A DNA stretch of 46,953 nt from Planctomycetes bacterium UBA7888 (GCA_002500505.1 DLRM01000027.1:1-46953), one strand, 5' to 3'. Shown: positions 8,433 to 18,292, numbered from the stretch's first letter. Translations and numbers: made by a program. The notes: generated by a model from the sequence alone, not told the origin.

Positions 8433-9575
8433 ATGCTCCTCTCCGCCCTCACCCTTGCCTTGCTTCCACAAAGTGATGGCGTGTGGCATGCCTTAACCGA
8501 AAAGGGCTTACGGATTGAGTGCATAGAGCAACCCAACCCGGGTGACTTGGTAATTCAAACCCCTTTTGGCTCCTACCTAACGGCGACCGATCCAGTACAA
8601 ACCAGCTTTCGTATTCCTCCCGGGGAATGGAGGGCTTGGCTCAAAAGGGACCCACACTTCAATCTCACTGAAGAAGTTGCGCGCCTGGATTCAGACGGCT
8701 CCCTACGCGAGCTCGTTGACTTGGCAAATTGGCTCATGGAACATCGTCCGAACGAGAACCTAGTTCTTGCGGCAACTGCTCTGGAAAAATGGGGCGCCGG
8801 GATTGACCCGCTCAAATCTGGCACTGCCATGGACAAACGAGCTGACCTCCTCTGGGAAAAGGTTCGAAAAACGAATGGGGCTGAAGCCTTCCTATATGCT
8901 GGAATTTTCATTGAAGAGGCACAGGCCAATTCAGCTGGAAGCAGTGGCCAGGGGAGTCTTACGGTTTCTGAAATCAAAAAATCACTCAATAGTTCCTCTG
9001 AGATTGTTCAGCGCACTGCTGCACTTGCTGCTGAAAAGGCAAAAATTGATGAGGCTGAGCTTGTCGGAATGATTCTGAACCGCAGCATAGGCGGGAATCT
9101 TCTCGCTAGTGACGCCTGTGCCCGCGCCGCGATGGCCTGTTTGGAAAATGGGACTATTACTTGGTGGACCAGCTTACTCTTGAGAGGCAAAAGGAATTCA
9201 AGGATGTCGGCGGCACGAAACCTAGCCCGGCATGGCGGCCAACGCGGTCTTCGTGGTTTGTTATTCCTGCTTTCTGCCCGAGAAAAAAAAGTGGGGTCAA
9301 ACTACACCTTTGACGGCCGTCCTATTCGAATTATCCAAAACTCTTTCCAAACAAAACTCCTTTCGGCAGGTTCACTTAAAGATTGCGCGGGAAGATCTGC
9401 AGGAATTCTATTTGATTTTGAAGACGATTTACTGGATACAGGTTCCACCGAACGCATTACCCGAGTAACGACGGAATTAGCGAATTGGGCCCTTGAACAA
9501 GCCCGAAAATCTCCTGCTCTTTCGCCCACAACAACGGTTGGCCATCTCGTGGAAGAGATGTTTACGCGAAAATAA
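8433..9575 (+). CDS. Secreted protein with HEAT-like helical repeats, unknown function
   Basis: 380 residues from ATG 8433. The frame is open back to 8145, but that extension runs antisense through the dehydrogenase gene, while CATAAT lies six bases before this ATG. The first 15 residues (MLLSALTLALLPQSD) look like a short signal segment. A small N-terminal beta part (IECIEQPNPGDLVIQTPFG) precedes helical repeats with alternating Ala/Leu helices (VQRTAALAAEKA, ASDACARAAMACLE). No catalytic motif is visible. It starts 28 bases from the divergent dehydrogenase start and ends 14 bases before the carbamoyltransferase, so the two may be cotranscribed. Not recognised as a named family. Confidence 0.75.
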   Translation: MLLSALTLALLPQSDGVWHALTEKGLRIECIEQPNPGDLVIQTPFGSYLTATDPVQTSFRIPPGEWRAWLKRDPHFNLTEEVARLDSDGSLRELVDLANWLMEHRPNENLVLAATALEKWGAGIDPLKSGTAMDKRADLLWEKVRKTNGAEAFLYAGIFIEEAQANSAGSSGQGSLTVSEIKKSLNSSSEIVQRTAALAAEKAKIDEAELVGMILNRSIGGNLLASDACARAAMACLENGTITWWTSLLLRGKRNSRMSAARNLARHGGQRGLRGLLFLLSAREKKVGSNYTFDGRPIRIIQNSFQTKLLSAGSLKDCAGRSAGILFDFEDDLLDTGSTERITRVTTELANWALEQARKSPALSPTTTVGHLVEEMFTRK

Positions 9576-9589
9576 TATCCGTCTACAAA

Positions 9590-11650
9590 ATGTCTGGCGA
9601 ACTAACCCTAGGCCTCAACCAATACACCCATTCGGCATCTGCATGCTTGCTTGATGCCGAAGGTGAAATCCTAATCGCCCTCAGCAAAGAACGCCTAACT
9701 CGCAAGAAACACGACGGAGGTGATGTCGCAGAACTTGTCCGGCACACTCTCGAGCAGTGCAATGTGTCCTTGAACGATATTGGCCTTGTCGTGGCAAACA
9801 ATCATCTTTTCAGAGTTGATGCTTTCGAATCTACTTTGCACTGGGCTCAGGCCCTCAACCAATACCGCCCTTCCTATTTAGATCAACACAATCTTCTTCC
9901 CAGGATTGAGAAGCATGAGCTTTCTCACCACTTAGCTCACGCCTGGTCCGCTTTTCCCTTTTGTCCATTTGAAAAGGGGCTCATTGTGGTCATGGATGGC
10001 ATGGGAAACACAAAGGAAGAAGCTGAGCGGACAGGAGACTATTTCCACTCTGATCTTTCTTTACCGAAATCAGAAAATTTCAAAGAAGTCCCCGACTCCA
10101 ATGCTTTTTCCAACGGAAAGGGGTGGCGGGAAGGCGAAAGTGTCTATCGATTTGAAGGCCACGACCTCGAACTTCTTTTTAAACGATGGATTTGCGAAAA
10201 CACCCCCACCCTTCTTTACAACTACGGATTTGAAAATATGGAATCTCTGGGAGCTGTGTATTCCAGAATCTCTAGCCATATTTTTGGTGACTGGAATTCC
10301 TGTGGCAAAGTCATGGGAATGGCCCCTTGGGCGGAAAAATGGAATCAAGGGAAAAAAGAAAATCAGCCTGATTGGATTCTGCGTGGCCCTCTTGAAAAGC
10401 TCGAGGTGAACTGGGAACGACTTCGCAGTACGGCACACCCCAATGAATGGAGCGATTCCCAAAACCATCCGCTCTATGCACAATTGTCTTCGGACTTACA
10501 GCGTGATTTAGAAAAAACGGTTTTGGATTTCCTCAAAGGCTTACAAGAAAAAACCGGCGAGAAAAACCTCTGTCTTGTGGGCGGCGTTGCCCTGAACTGC
10601 GCCCTGAATGGGCGGCTTGCTATGGAAGCTGGGTTTGAGAATGTCTTTGTGCCGCCTTGGCCTGGGGATGATGGACTTGCCGTCGGGTGTGCTCTCTACG
10701 GCTACTCCCAGAAAAATGCTTTCCAAAAACCAACCGCCAGCCCTTACCTAGGGACCCAATTCGACGACCAAGAGATTCTGGAATCTCTTTCAAGATATCA
10801 ATCCTGGGTTGAGTGTTATCTCTCCCCAGATGCCACCTCCGCAATCGCGGATGAACTTGCCGAGGGAAAAACAGTCGCCACATTCCGCGGGCCTGCAGAG
10901 TTCGGACCGCGTGCTTTAGGAAACCGCTCCATCCTCGCTGACCCACGCGTTGAAGACATGGTGGACCGCATCAATTCGGCCATCAAAAAACGAGAGGGCT
11001 TTCGTCCCTTTGCCCCCGTTGTAAGGGCAGAGTCGGTTAAAGATTATTTCGATTTTCAGGGCTCCAGCCCATTCATGTCCTTTACGGCACAAGTCAAAAA
11101 CAAATGTCTCCCTGCAATCACTCATGTGGACGGCTCTGCCCGCCTTCAAACTCTTGCGCGAGAAGAGAATCCTGACTTTGACGACTTGCTCATTGCTTTT
11201 GAAAAACGAACGGGGATTCCCATTTTGCTGAACACCAGTTTCAACCTTGCTGGCGAACCGCTCGTTGAAACGCCGGAGAATGCGATCCAGACTTTCCTGG
11301 ATTCCGAACTTGACCTACTTGTTCTTGGCAAGTACTTAGTTCGCAAAAAATCCTTTCCTTCGGATTTGGAAGCAATACCTATCCACGCTCCCGGAAACGC
11401 CGAAATGATTAGCGACCAAGAGGGAGAGCCCCTCAATGTCCGTATCTCTTCAGCAGGTCGAACCCACGATTCGGATGCTTTGGAGTTAGGAATCTGGGAA
11501 GCCTGTGACGGCAAGGCCTCCATCTCCGAAATCCAAGCCTGGTTCCAAGAGGAGCATGGGGAATCAGCAGAAGGTGTCCAATCCCGCCTGAAACGTCTTT
11601 GGCAAAAGCGTCTCATTAAATTCCAACATCCTGAAAAAATCCCGATTTAG
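9590..11650 (+). CDS. NodU/CmcH-type O-carbamoyltransferase with extra C-terminal helical domain
   Basis: A 686-residue protein. These enzymes transfer carbamoyl from carbamoyl phosphate, through carbamoyl-AMP, to a hydroxyl of a sugar or natural product. N-terminal YrdC/ASKHA-like part: LGLNQYTHSASACLL, SKERLTRKKHD, ELSHHLAHAWSAF, VVMDGMGN and KVMGMAPWA. Central part: CLVGGVALNCALNGRL and PPWPGDDGLAVGCAL. The C-terminal YrdC-like domain has EFGPRALGNRSILADPR, GFRPFAPVV and LLNTSFNLAGEPLVETP. After about residue 590 comes a tail not usual for the family. Its last 60 residues (LELGIWEACDGKASISEIQ, then SRLKRLWQKRLIKF) resemble a PqqD-like or winged-helix unit. No sugar or antibiotic gene is adjacent, so the acceptor is unknown. 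Confidence 0.9.
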   Translation: MSGELTLGLNQYTHSASACLLDAEGEILIALSKERLTRKKHDGGDVAELVRHTLEQCNVSLNDIGLVVANNHLFRVDAFESTLHWAQALNQYRPSYLDQHNLLPRIEKHELSHHLAHAWSAFPFCPFEKGLIVVMDGMGNTKEEAERTGDYFHSDLSLPKSENFKEVPDSNAFSNGKGWREGESVYRFEGHDLELLFKRWICENTPTLLYNYGFENMESLGAVYSRISSHIFGDWNSCGKVMGMAPWAEKWNQGKKENQPDWILRGPLEKLEVNWERLRSTAHPNEWSDSQNHPLYAQLSSDLQRDLEKTVLDFLKGLQEKTGEKNLCLVGGVALNCALNGRLAMEAGFENVFVPPWPGDDGLAVGCALYGYSQKNAFQKPTASPYLGTQFDDQEILESLSRYQSWVECYLSPDATSAIADELAEGKTVATFRGPAEFGPRALGNRSILADPRVEDMVDRINSAIKKREGFRPFAPVVRAESVKDYFDFQGSSPFMSFTAQVKNKCLPAITHVDGSARLQTLAREENPDFDDLLIAFEKRTGIPILLNTSFNLAGEPLVETPENAIQTFLDSELDLLVLGKYLVRKKSFPSDLEAIPIHAPGNAEMISDQEGEPLNVRISSAGRTHDSDALELGIWEACDGKASISEIQAWFQEEHGESAEGVQSRLKRLWQKRLIKFQHPEKIPI

Positions 11651-11695
11651 CCTTCTCTAGGGGCAGGATTGGAGTATTTGGGATAGACTCACTCT

Positions 11696-13999
11696 ATGCC
11701 CTCAAAGTTAATCTCTCGGGTTGCCTTCGTTGCCCTGTTTCTCTGTTCCTCACTGTTCCCGACCTGGTCCATTGTGGTTGTGAACTTGGATACCGGTGAA
11801 GTTGGAATGGCTGTGGCCACTTGCTTGGAGAACGTCAACCTCCGGCGAGCCGTTGTGTGCCTTGTTCCTGAATATGGCATTTCAGTACATCAAAGCGTTG
11901 GAGATCCTGACGGCTCCCAGCGCCTTGAGGCTTGGGAACTCATGCAATTGGGTTATGCCTCGACTGACATTATGGCGGCCTTAAATCAGGGCGACCCGAT
12001 GTCACAAATACGCCAAATAGGGGTAGCCACTCTGAATGGCCCCGCATCCACCTTTACCGGTTGGGGTTGTGGAGATTGGGCTGGAGGTCTTACAGGACAA
12101 TCGGGGTCCTTGGTCTATGCAATTCAAGGCAATGTCCTTACTGGAAACCCCGTCATAACTGAGGCGGAAACTGCCTTCTTAAATTCCACCGGCGACATGG
12201 CCGAACGCCTCATTGTCGCAATGGAAGCAGCTGCTGCCATGGGTGGTGATGGCCGTTGCTCCTGCAGTAATTCCCAACCAACAAGCTGCGGGAGCCCGCC
12301 ACCTAGTTTTCTAAAAAGCTCTCACGCTTTCACCCTCATGATTTCCCGCCCAGGAGACCCAATTGGGGATTGCAACTCCAATTCTTGTGCACGAGGAGAA
12401 CACTACTGCATTATCAACATCACGGATAATGGAATTGGTGATCCCGACGCTGTCGCAGTCGGTCGAACCGAGTTAGACCTTTGGCGCGCTAGCCTCAGTG
12501 GAACCCCTGACGCATTTCGCTCAACTACTTGGCTCTCTCAAAGCTCGGTCCCAAGTGGCCATGCAACACCTATCCAATTGCTCGTTGATTTGCGTGACCT
12601 AAATGGAGTCCCCCTCCAATCAGGTGGCGCTTCTATCCGATTAGAACACGATCGTTTCTCAGCAGGCGGGGGACAACTTTTACAGGTTTTCGATCACCAA
12701 GATGGAACCTACACCCTGGATTTGCTCCCCAACTCAATTTCAGGGCGCGATATTTTGCGCGTCGTGGTCGAAGATGGCATCCACCCTCCTGTAACCCTTT
12801 GGCCACCCGTTGAACTTATAACTGAGCCAGAAGCTATTCCTGAGTTCTCCGAGCGCAGCGCCCTTGTTGCTCTCCCACCGATGTCTCTTCAAAGCTCTCC
12901 TTTCCTTTTTGATAATTTGCTTGATCTTTGGTTTCTTCAGAAAGGCCCCAATGGCCCATCTCTTGTTGAAGCATCGCGTACCGGCACTCAAGCTCCGTTT
13001 GCGATTCAGGGGAATGTTGCAATACAAGGTGGACAGGGTTTTCAATTTAACGACTTTTGGGTCTCCAAAGACCGAACGCGTATCTGGTTATCAGGGAAAC
13101 GACATGGAGATCTCGAATCCCGTATCTGGGAATCAACACGTACATCGGCCGGAGCTCCATTCAACACTCCAATTCCTTCTGAAGAACTTAATTCCGGTTT
13201 GGGAGAAGCTGGACCATTCCTGTCCGAAGATGAACTCCAGATTTGGTTTGCTTCCAAGAGGGAAGGTACTTGGGACATCTTTTCCGCCAACCGCTGGAGC
13301 CCTGAAGGCCGGTGGGGAGACTTGACTCGATTGGCTCAACTCGACCGTGGTGGAGCCGAGTCTGCCCCTACTCTTTGCGAAGGTGACACTCGTTTGATTT
13401 TTCACCGAGATGGCCAAGAGCAATTGCACTTCAGTAACCTCACCCCAGACCTTGGTTTTGATACTTCGTCTATTCTTCCAGGCCCTTCATCTCCAAAAAA
13501 TTCTCGCCTAATTCCATCATCTTGGGACGCAAGCAACCACTGCTTATTCTTGACGAATGCTTCGCCTACAGTATTTGGCTCCATTGAATCATTCAAGCCA
13601 ACGTCAAACAGCTTGAGTTTGGATGCTTCTACTTTTTCCCAGTCCGTAGGTGGCCAACTCAACATTCAACTAGATGCTGGGCCAAATTGGGGAGCCTCTC
13701 AATATCAAATTTTTATCGGCGCTTCAGGTTCAGGCTCACCTTTCTTATTTGGAGAGACTTGGGTCCCTATCAGCCCCGACATTTGGACCCGAAGAGTCCA
13801 TTCGAATCCAAATCTTCCCGGCTTGACCGATTTCCATGGCACACTTGACGCAGCAGGTCAGGCCATCGCAAGTGTCAGCATGTTACCCGGCGAATTGGAT
13901 ATTTCTCTCATTGGCCGACACATCCTCTTTAACTTTGTCGCAAGCCAAAATGGAGATTATTTCTTGAGCCAACAAGCCAGCCTGCAAATCATTCCCTGA
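11696..13999 (+). CDS. Secreted DUF1028 protein fused to a propeller-like region and a C-terminal beta domain
   Basis: 767 residues with a signal peptide (1-24). TAGACT ends six bases before the ATG. Residues 24-245 are DUF1028, an Ntn-hydrolase-like family of unknown activity: TWSIVVVNLDTGEVGMAVAT, a Q-[IV]-G-V line, VYAIQGNVLTGNPVI, and GGDGRCSCS, a Cys-bearing version of the GGDxRG line. Disulfide-rich stretches follow. Residues about 400-600 contain WD40-like/PD40-type blades ('WVSKDRTRIWLSGKRHG', 'FLSEDELQIWFASKREG', 'CEGDTRLIFHRDGQ'). The last 130 residues form a beta-rich domain (VGGQLNIQLDAG, GTLDAAGQAIASVSML) similar to the tails of the proteins at 14721, 22040 and 36110. The protein is probably surface or periplasmic. 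Confidence 0.82.
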   Translation: MPSKLISRVAFVALFLCSSLFPTWSIVVVNLDTGEVGMAVATCLENVNLRRAVVCLVPEYGISVHQSVGDPDGSQRLEAWELMQLGYASTDIMAALNQGDPMSQIRQIGVATLNGPASTFTGWGCGDWAGGLTGQSGSLVYAIQGNVLTGNPVITEAETAFLNSTGDMAERLIVAMEAAAAMGGDGRCSCSNSQPTSCGSPPPSFLKSSHAFTLMISRPGDPIGDCNSNSCARGEHYCIINITDNGIGDPDAVAVGRTELDLWRASLSGTPDAFRSTTWLSQSSVPSGHATPIQLLVDLRDLNGVPLQSGGASIRLEHDRFSAGGGQLLQVFDHQDGTYTLDLLPNSISGRDILRVVVEDGIHPPVTLWPPVELITEPEAIPEFSERSALVALPPMSLQSSPFLFDNLLDLWFLQKGPNGPSLVEASRTGTQAPFAIQGNVAIQGGQGFQFNDFWVSKDRTRIWLSGKRHGDLESRIWESTRTSAGAPFNTPIPSEELNSGLGEAGPFLSEDELQIWFASKREGTWDIFSANRWSPEGRWGDLTRLAQLDRGGAESAPTLCEGDTRLIFHRDGQEQLHFSNLTPDLGFDTSSILPGPSSPKNSRLIPSSWDASNHCLFLTNASPTVFGSIESFKPTSNSLSLDASTFSQSVGGQLNIQLDAGPNWGASQYQIFIGASGSGSPFLFGETWVPISPDIWTRRVHSNPNLPGLTDFHGTLDAAGQAIASVSMLPGELDISLIGRHILFNFVASQNGDYFLSQQASLQIIP

Positions 14000-14069
14000 A
14001 CAAGCTGAGGCCAATGGCATTGTTATCATACGGGTTGAACACCCTTAATCAGAGGCCTAATCCATTCCT

Positions 14070-14660
14070 ATGAACGACCAGAAAATCCAAATCACAGCCG
14101 AACCACAGTCCCGCCCTGACCAGTGCCTTTTCCGTTTCGACCGCACTCTATATTCAGGAACTTTCTACACATCGGATTCTGAATGGTCCCAAGAATGGGC
14201 TCCTTTTGCGGCCGCCGTTTTTGCGGCCGAAGGAATCAAAGGTCTGCGCATTCGAAACTCCGAACTTTTGGTTACTCTCTGCGAGAAACCTGACGACTGG
14301 CGCGACATGGCTCGCGCAGTAGGATCTTCCGCCCGCGACTTTTTGGACGAAGGGGGTGAAATCATAAAAAATGGCGCCTTTGAAGCTCAAATGGGTGACG
14401 ACCTTATTCGCCAAAAGGCCCAAGATGTGGTGGACACCAAACTGAATCCTGGCCTTGCCGGCCACGGTGGTTTTGTTGAAATCGTGGACTCCGACGGCAA
14501 AGACCTCTACTTGAATATGGGCGGCGGCTGCCAAGGCTGCAGCTCTGCCTCCGCTACGATGAACCAAGGGGTTGAAGTCGCGATTCGGGACTCTGTTCCC
14601 GAAGTCGGCCGCATTATTGACGCAACCAACCACGCCATAGGCGCAAACCCCTACATGTAG
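14070..14660 (+). CDS. Nfu/NifU-type Fe-S cluster scaffold or carrier protein
   Basis: 196 residues. The C-terminal 90 residues form a NifU-like domain: IRQKAQDVVDTKLNPGLAGH, GGFVEIVDSDGKDLYLNMGG and the cluster-binding CxxC in GCQGCSSAS, with a typical ending (VPEVGRIIDATNHAIGANPYM). The first 95 residues resemble the Nfu N-terminal domain (RFDRTLYSG, FAAAVFAAEGIKGLRI, LLVTLCEKPDDW), which binds targets or cofactors. Such proteins deliver [4Fe-4S] clusters to apoproteins in the cytoplasm. This fits the many Fe-S enzymes implied here (the BzdNOPQ-type reductase and its ATPases), though the gene is not in their operon. No clear ribosome site is seen. Confidence 0.88.
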   Translation: MNDQKIQITAEPQSRPDQCLFRFDRTLYSGTFYTSDSEWSQEWAPFAAAVFAAEGIKGLRIRNSELLVTLCEKPDDWRDMARAVGSSARDFLDEGGEIIKNGAFEAQMGDDLIRQKAQDVVDTKLNPGLAGHGGFVEIVDSDGKDLYLNMGGGCQGCSSASATMNQGVEVAIRDSVPEVGRIIDATNHAIGANPYM

Positions 14661-14720
14661 GTGAATTTTGCGTTAAAGTGGAAGGGTTCCCCTGTTTCTC
14701 AAACCCCTCATCTTGGACGC

Positions 14721-16898
14721 ATGTTTTCGATCCTTCTTCTTAGCTTCGCCCTTCCGCAGCAGGACCCTCAAACCCTCCTTTCGGACGCCACTTGGCAACT
14801 CCCCCACTTAGGAACTCAAGTCCGTGAAATTCGATGGTGGGATGAGGCCGCTGGAACCATCCTGAGTCGCGCGACCCTTCCTGACGGTACGGAAGTCGAT
14901 GCGTATCTCCTTCGCCAAAAAGATCATCAAGTTGGCCGCCAACTCAACGGGAAGCTATCCCCTGAATTAGCTGAAATCGTTGCGGAAACTAATCCAAACG
15001 ATTTTCTTCATGTTGTATTCTGGCTTGAAACCCGTGACGCCCCAGATTGGCGCGCGGTTTTGGATCAAGCCATGGCCAACGGCATGGACGGCGAATCGGC
15101 TCGTATTTTTGCCCGCGATGAAGCCGCTTCCTTTTTTGCCCCTCGCATTCAACATTTTACTGATTGGTGCTCCAACCAAGGCTTCGAAGTCACACAAGCC
15201 CTAAGCGCTTGGCCCGTTGTTTATGCAAAACTCCCCGCCAAACATGTTCGAGCAGCCGCAGGGCATGACTTGGTAGATGAGGCCTACTTTTGTTTCCCCG
15301 ATGCCTTTCCAGAATTGGACAATGCCCAAGGAACCATGCGGACTCCCATCGTCTGGGATTCTGGAATGACCGCTGCGGGCTCCCCAGTCAAAACCATGAT
15401 TAACGATGTGGATCAAGTCACCACATCCAACCCTTACCTCCCGAACATCATCAAGATTTATGGGGGTAGTGGAGTCGGTTCACACGCGAGTGCGGTGGCT
15501 GGAAATATCGCAATGAACCATTCGGCACGCAAAGGTGCAGCTTACGGAATTCCTAATCTCTATACAGCCGATGGTTACGGAGACTCCGGCGCGCCCAGCA
15601 GTTGGAACGCAGCCATCAGCAATGGCGTGAGTTTTGGAAACTGCTCTTGGTGGAACGGCAGCAAAGGAAAAATTGTCTACCTGGACCGTTTCTTTGATTA
15701 CACCATTCGGAATTACTCCGTGATGATGTTCAAGTCTACTGGGAACCAGGGCCCTGGTTCCGGCGCCTACACAACAACCCCAGGTAACGGATACAACTCC
15801 ACCAATTCAGGGTGTTACTCCGATAACAACAATACCTCTTGGAGCGGAGACGCCATGGCCTCCTATTCCAGTTATTTGGATCCCGCCGAAGGTCACGAAA
15901 AGCCAGAGCTTGCTAGTCCAGGAGACGATGTCGACACCACCGGCACCTCCACCTACTATTCTGGTTTTAACGGCACCTCTTCTGCAAGCCCATTAACTTG
16001 TGGGGTAGCCACTTTAATGGCAACCCGAGACAACGCACTCATGACAAAGCCCGAGGTCGTGAAATCTGTCCTAATGGCATCGGCGTGGCACAACATCGAA
16101 GGGAACGATGTCCTTTCCGAGAAAGATGGGGCTGGTGGTGTACATGCCTTGGCCGCTGACTCCGTGTTAGCTCGCGGAAACTACCACTCGGCTACTTTGA
16201 CTTCAGCTGATTTCCAAAACTCTTTTAACTCTTACGACATCACCATTCCTGCCGCCGCCGGCCAAGAAGTCAGAGTCTGTGGGCTTTGGTTCTCAAAGGC
16301 CAATAGCTCCTACTCCACCGATGTCCTGGATATGGATTTGGACCTTTACATTTTAGATCCGATGGGGAATTCGATTGCGCAGTCCGCTAATGCCTACAAC
16401 GCCTTCGAAATCCTGAAATTTACGGCTTCTGTTTCCGGTTACCACACGGCTCGATTAGTCAAGAAACGCTTTAATGGAACTACGGAACCTTTCTGCTTGT
16501 CATGGTCAGATCGACTCGACTCCGGCGAAGCGGAAGTTCGGATTTTGGGCACTCCGAAGGTTGGCTCTTCCTTCACTTTGGAGCTGGATACTCGATACAC
16601 CCCATCTCAATGGTTTGAGCTCCGAGTTTCGGGGTCCACCTTCCCCCGCTCCGTGGACATTGGCAGCGGCTATGTGCTGCCTTTGGCGAATGATGGTGCC
16701 TTTGCTTGGTCCACAAACCAATCCAACTTCTCCGGCTCGCTGGACAGCGCGGGTCAGGCTAATATCACCACATCCATCCCCAATAACCCAAATCTGGCTA
16801 ACCGTAGCTTCTGGGTAGCCATGTTTGTGAAACCGTCTGCCACCTCTAGTACCGTGAACACCGTCTCGCACACCGCAAGCCTGACGATTTTGCCCTAG
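14721..16898 (+). CDS. Secreted subtilisin-like serine peptidase (S8)
   Basis: 725 residues from ATG 14721, which gives a signal segment (MFSILLLSFALPQQ). GTG 14661 would put 20 polar residues in front. Residues 40-200 form a propeptide-like region (DFLHVVFWLETRDAPDW). The peptidase follows: Asp in the variant line TMINDVDQV (D229) instead of the usual D-T/S-G, His in GVGSHASAVAGNIA (H255), oxyanion Asn in FKSTGNQG, and Ser in NGTSSASPLTCGVA (S420). Downstream is a pre-peptidase-C-like beta domain (VLDMDLDLYILDP), then a C-terminal domain shared with other secreted proteins of this window (GSLDSAGQANITTSIPNNP). Probably exported and auto-processed. Confidence 0.88.
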   Translation: MFSILLLSFALPQQDPQTLLSDATWQLPHLGTQVREIRWWDEAAGTILSRATLPDGTEVDAYLLRQKDHQVGRQLNGKLSPELAEIVAETNPNDFLHVVFWLETRDAPDWRAVLDQAMANGMDGESARIFARDEAASFFAPRIQHFTDWCSNQGFEVTQALSAWPVVYAKLPAKHVRAAAGHDLVDEAYFCFPDAFPELDNAQGTMRTPIVWDSGMTAAGSPVKTMINDVDQVTTSNPYLPNIIKIYGGSGVGSHASAVAGNIAMNHSARKGAAYGIPNLYTADGYGDSGAPSSWNAAISNGVSFGNCSWWNGSKGKIVYLDRFFDYTIRNYSVMMFKSTGNQGPGSGAYTTTPGNGYNSTNSGCYSDNNNTSWSGDAMASYSSYLDPAEGHEKPELASPGDDVDTTGTSTYYSGFNGTSSASPLTCGVATLMATRDNALMTKPEVVKSVLMASAWHNIEGNDVLSEKDGAGGVHALAADSVLARGNYHSATLTSADFQNSFNSYDITIPAAAGQEVRVCGLWFSKANSSYSTDVLDMDLDLYILDPMGNSIAQSANAYNAFEILKFTASVSGYHTARLVKKRFNGTTEPFCLSWSDRLDSGEAEVRILGTPKVGSSFTLELDTRYTPSQWFELRVSGSTFPRSVDIGSGYVLPLANDGAFAWSTNQSNFSGSLDSAGQANITTSIPNNPNLANRSFWVAMFVKPSATSSTVNTVSHTASLTILP

Positions 16899-16996
16899 CC
16901 TTCACAATTCTCCGCTTTTTTGGCTTGGTTTTCTAGCCCTTCAGGGTTTAAGCATCTAAAGGGACCCTAGAATGAGGGTCTGCGCGCCGTCAGACG

Positions 16997-18292
16997 ATGC
17001 CATTCCAATACATGACACAGGAGAAAACAACAATTAGTTTCGAGGGTGAGGAGGTTGAACTTCCCCTCGTCGTAGGCAGTGAGGACGAAAAAGGCCTCGA
17101 CATCAGCAAGCTGCGGTCCCAAAGCGGGCTCGTTACCTATGACCCTGGTTATGCCAATACGGGTGCTTGCCAGAGCTCCATTACCTTCATTGACGGTGAA
17201 GAAGGAATCCTTCGTTATCGAGGATACCCTATCGAAGAATTAGCCGAGAAAAGCTCCTTTTTAGAAATTTGCTGGCTCCTGATTTATGGCGAATTGCCAA
17301 ATGCAGAAGCGCTAAGCCAGTTCCATGAAAACGTGATGCAACATACCATGCTTCACGAGAATTTTAGGTCCTTCTTCTCCTCCCTTCCGAAGGATGCTCA
17401 CCCCATGCCTGTAACGGCCGCAACGGTGGGCGCTCTCTCCACTTTCTACCAAGAAAAAGAAACGGAGCGCAGCATTCAAGAGACCACAACGCGCCTGATT
17501 GCGAAGTTCCCAACAATCGCAGCCTGGGCGTACAAACACTCGATAGGGCAGCCATTCATCTACCCGAGCAATGAAATGGATTACTCTTCCAATTTCTTGC
17601 ACATGATGTTCGCAACGCCTTGCGAAGATTATGAGGTAAATCCTGCCGTCTCTCAGGCACTTGACTTGCTCTTAATCCTTCACGCCGACCACGAACAAAA
17701 TTGCTCAACTAGCACTGTTCGCCTAGTAGGGTCTTCCCAAGCAAACCTCTACGCAAGTATTTCCGCTGGGATCTCTGCCCTTTGGGGTCGCCTCCACGGC
17801 GGCGCAAATCAAAAGGTCATCGAAATGCTCGATGCTATTGCTAAGCGTGGAGAGACTGCTCAAGAATTTGTTGCAAGAGCTAAGAACCGGGACAACCCCG
17901 CTCGCCTCATGGGCTTTGGTCACCGGGTTTACAAGAACTACGACCCACGCGCCAAAGTCTTGAAATCAGCGTGTACTAAGGTCGTCAAAAGCCTCGGTCT
18001 TTCGAGCAAACAGCTTGAAATTGCCATGGAGCTTGAAGAAATTGCTTTGCGCGATGAATTCTTCATTGAACGAAAACTCTTCCCAAATGTGGACTTCTAT
18101 TCCGGTGTGATTTACAAAGCTATGGGCATCCCAGTCAATATGTTTACTGTGATGTTTGCAATGGGTCGTATGCCCGGCTGGATTTCACAATGGCAAGAGA
18201 TGCGCCGAGACCCCAGTTTCCGGATTGGCCGACCACGCCAAATCTACACCGGCCCGACGAAACGTTCTTACACGCCAATCGAGTCGCGTTAG
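16997..18292 (+). CDS. gltA: Citrate synthase (type II-like)
   Basis: 431 residues from ATG 16997; ATG 17012 (MTQEKTTISFEGE) is an equally good start. It condenses oxaloacetate and acetyl-CoA to citrate. All catalytic lines are present: LHADHEQNCSTSTVRLVGSS (His), LMGFGHRVYKNYDPRAKVLK (His and Arg) and PNVDFYSGVIYKAMG (Asp), plus the N-terminal GILRYRGYPIEELAE. The size is that of the hexameric Gram-negative type. It stands alone: 98 bases follow the subtilase, and its stop overlaps that of the convergent FHA gene. Together with the lyase-like operon at 4730-8404 it makes a possible build-and-cleave pair for citrate, but the two are 8 kb apart and on opposite strands. Confidence 0.96.
   Translation: MPFQYMTQEKTTISFEGEEVELPLVVGSEDEKGLDISKLRSQSGLVTYDPGYANTGACQSSITFIDGEEGILRYRGYPIEELAEKSSFLEICWLLIYGELPNAEALSQFHENVMQHTMLHENFRSFFSSLPKDAHPMPVTAATVGALSTFYQEKETERSIQETTTRLIAKFPTIAAWAYKHSIGQPFIYPSNEMDYSSNFLHMMFATPCEDYEVNPAVSQALDLLLILHADHEQNCSTSTVRLVGSSQANLYASISAGISALWGRLHGGANQKVIEMLDAIAKRGETAQEFVARAKNRDNPARLMGFGHRVYKNYDPRAKVLKSACTKVVKSLGLSSKQLEIAMELEEIALRDEFFIERKLFPNVDFYSGVIYKAMGIPVNMFTVMFAMGRMPGWISQWQEMRRDPSFRIGRPRQIYTGPTKRSYTPIESR

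Noticed and set aside
14058..14069. TAATCC six bases before the Nfu start as another leaderless box
   Set aside because: It lacks the final T and matches the pattern poorly, so it was not counted.
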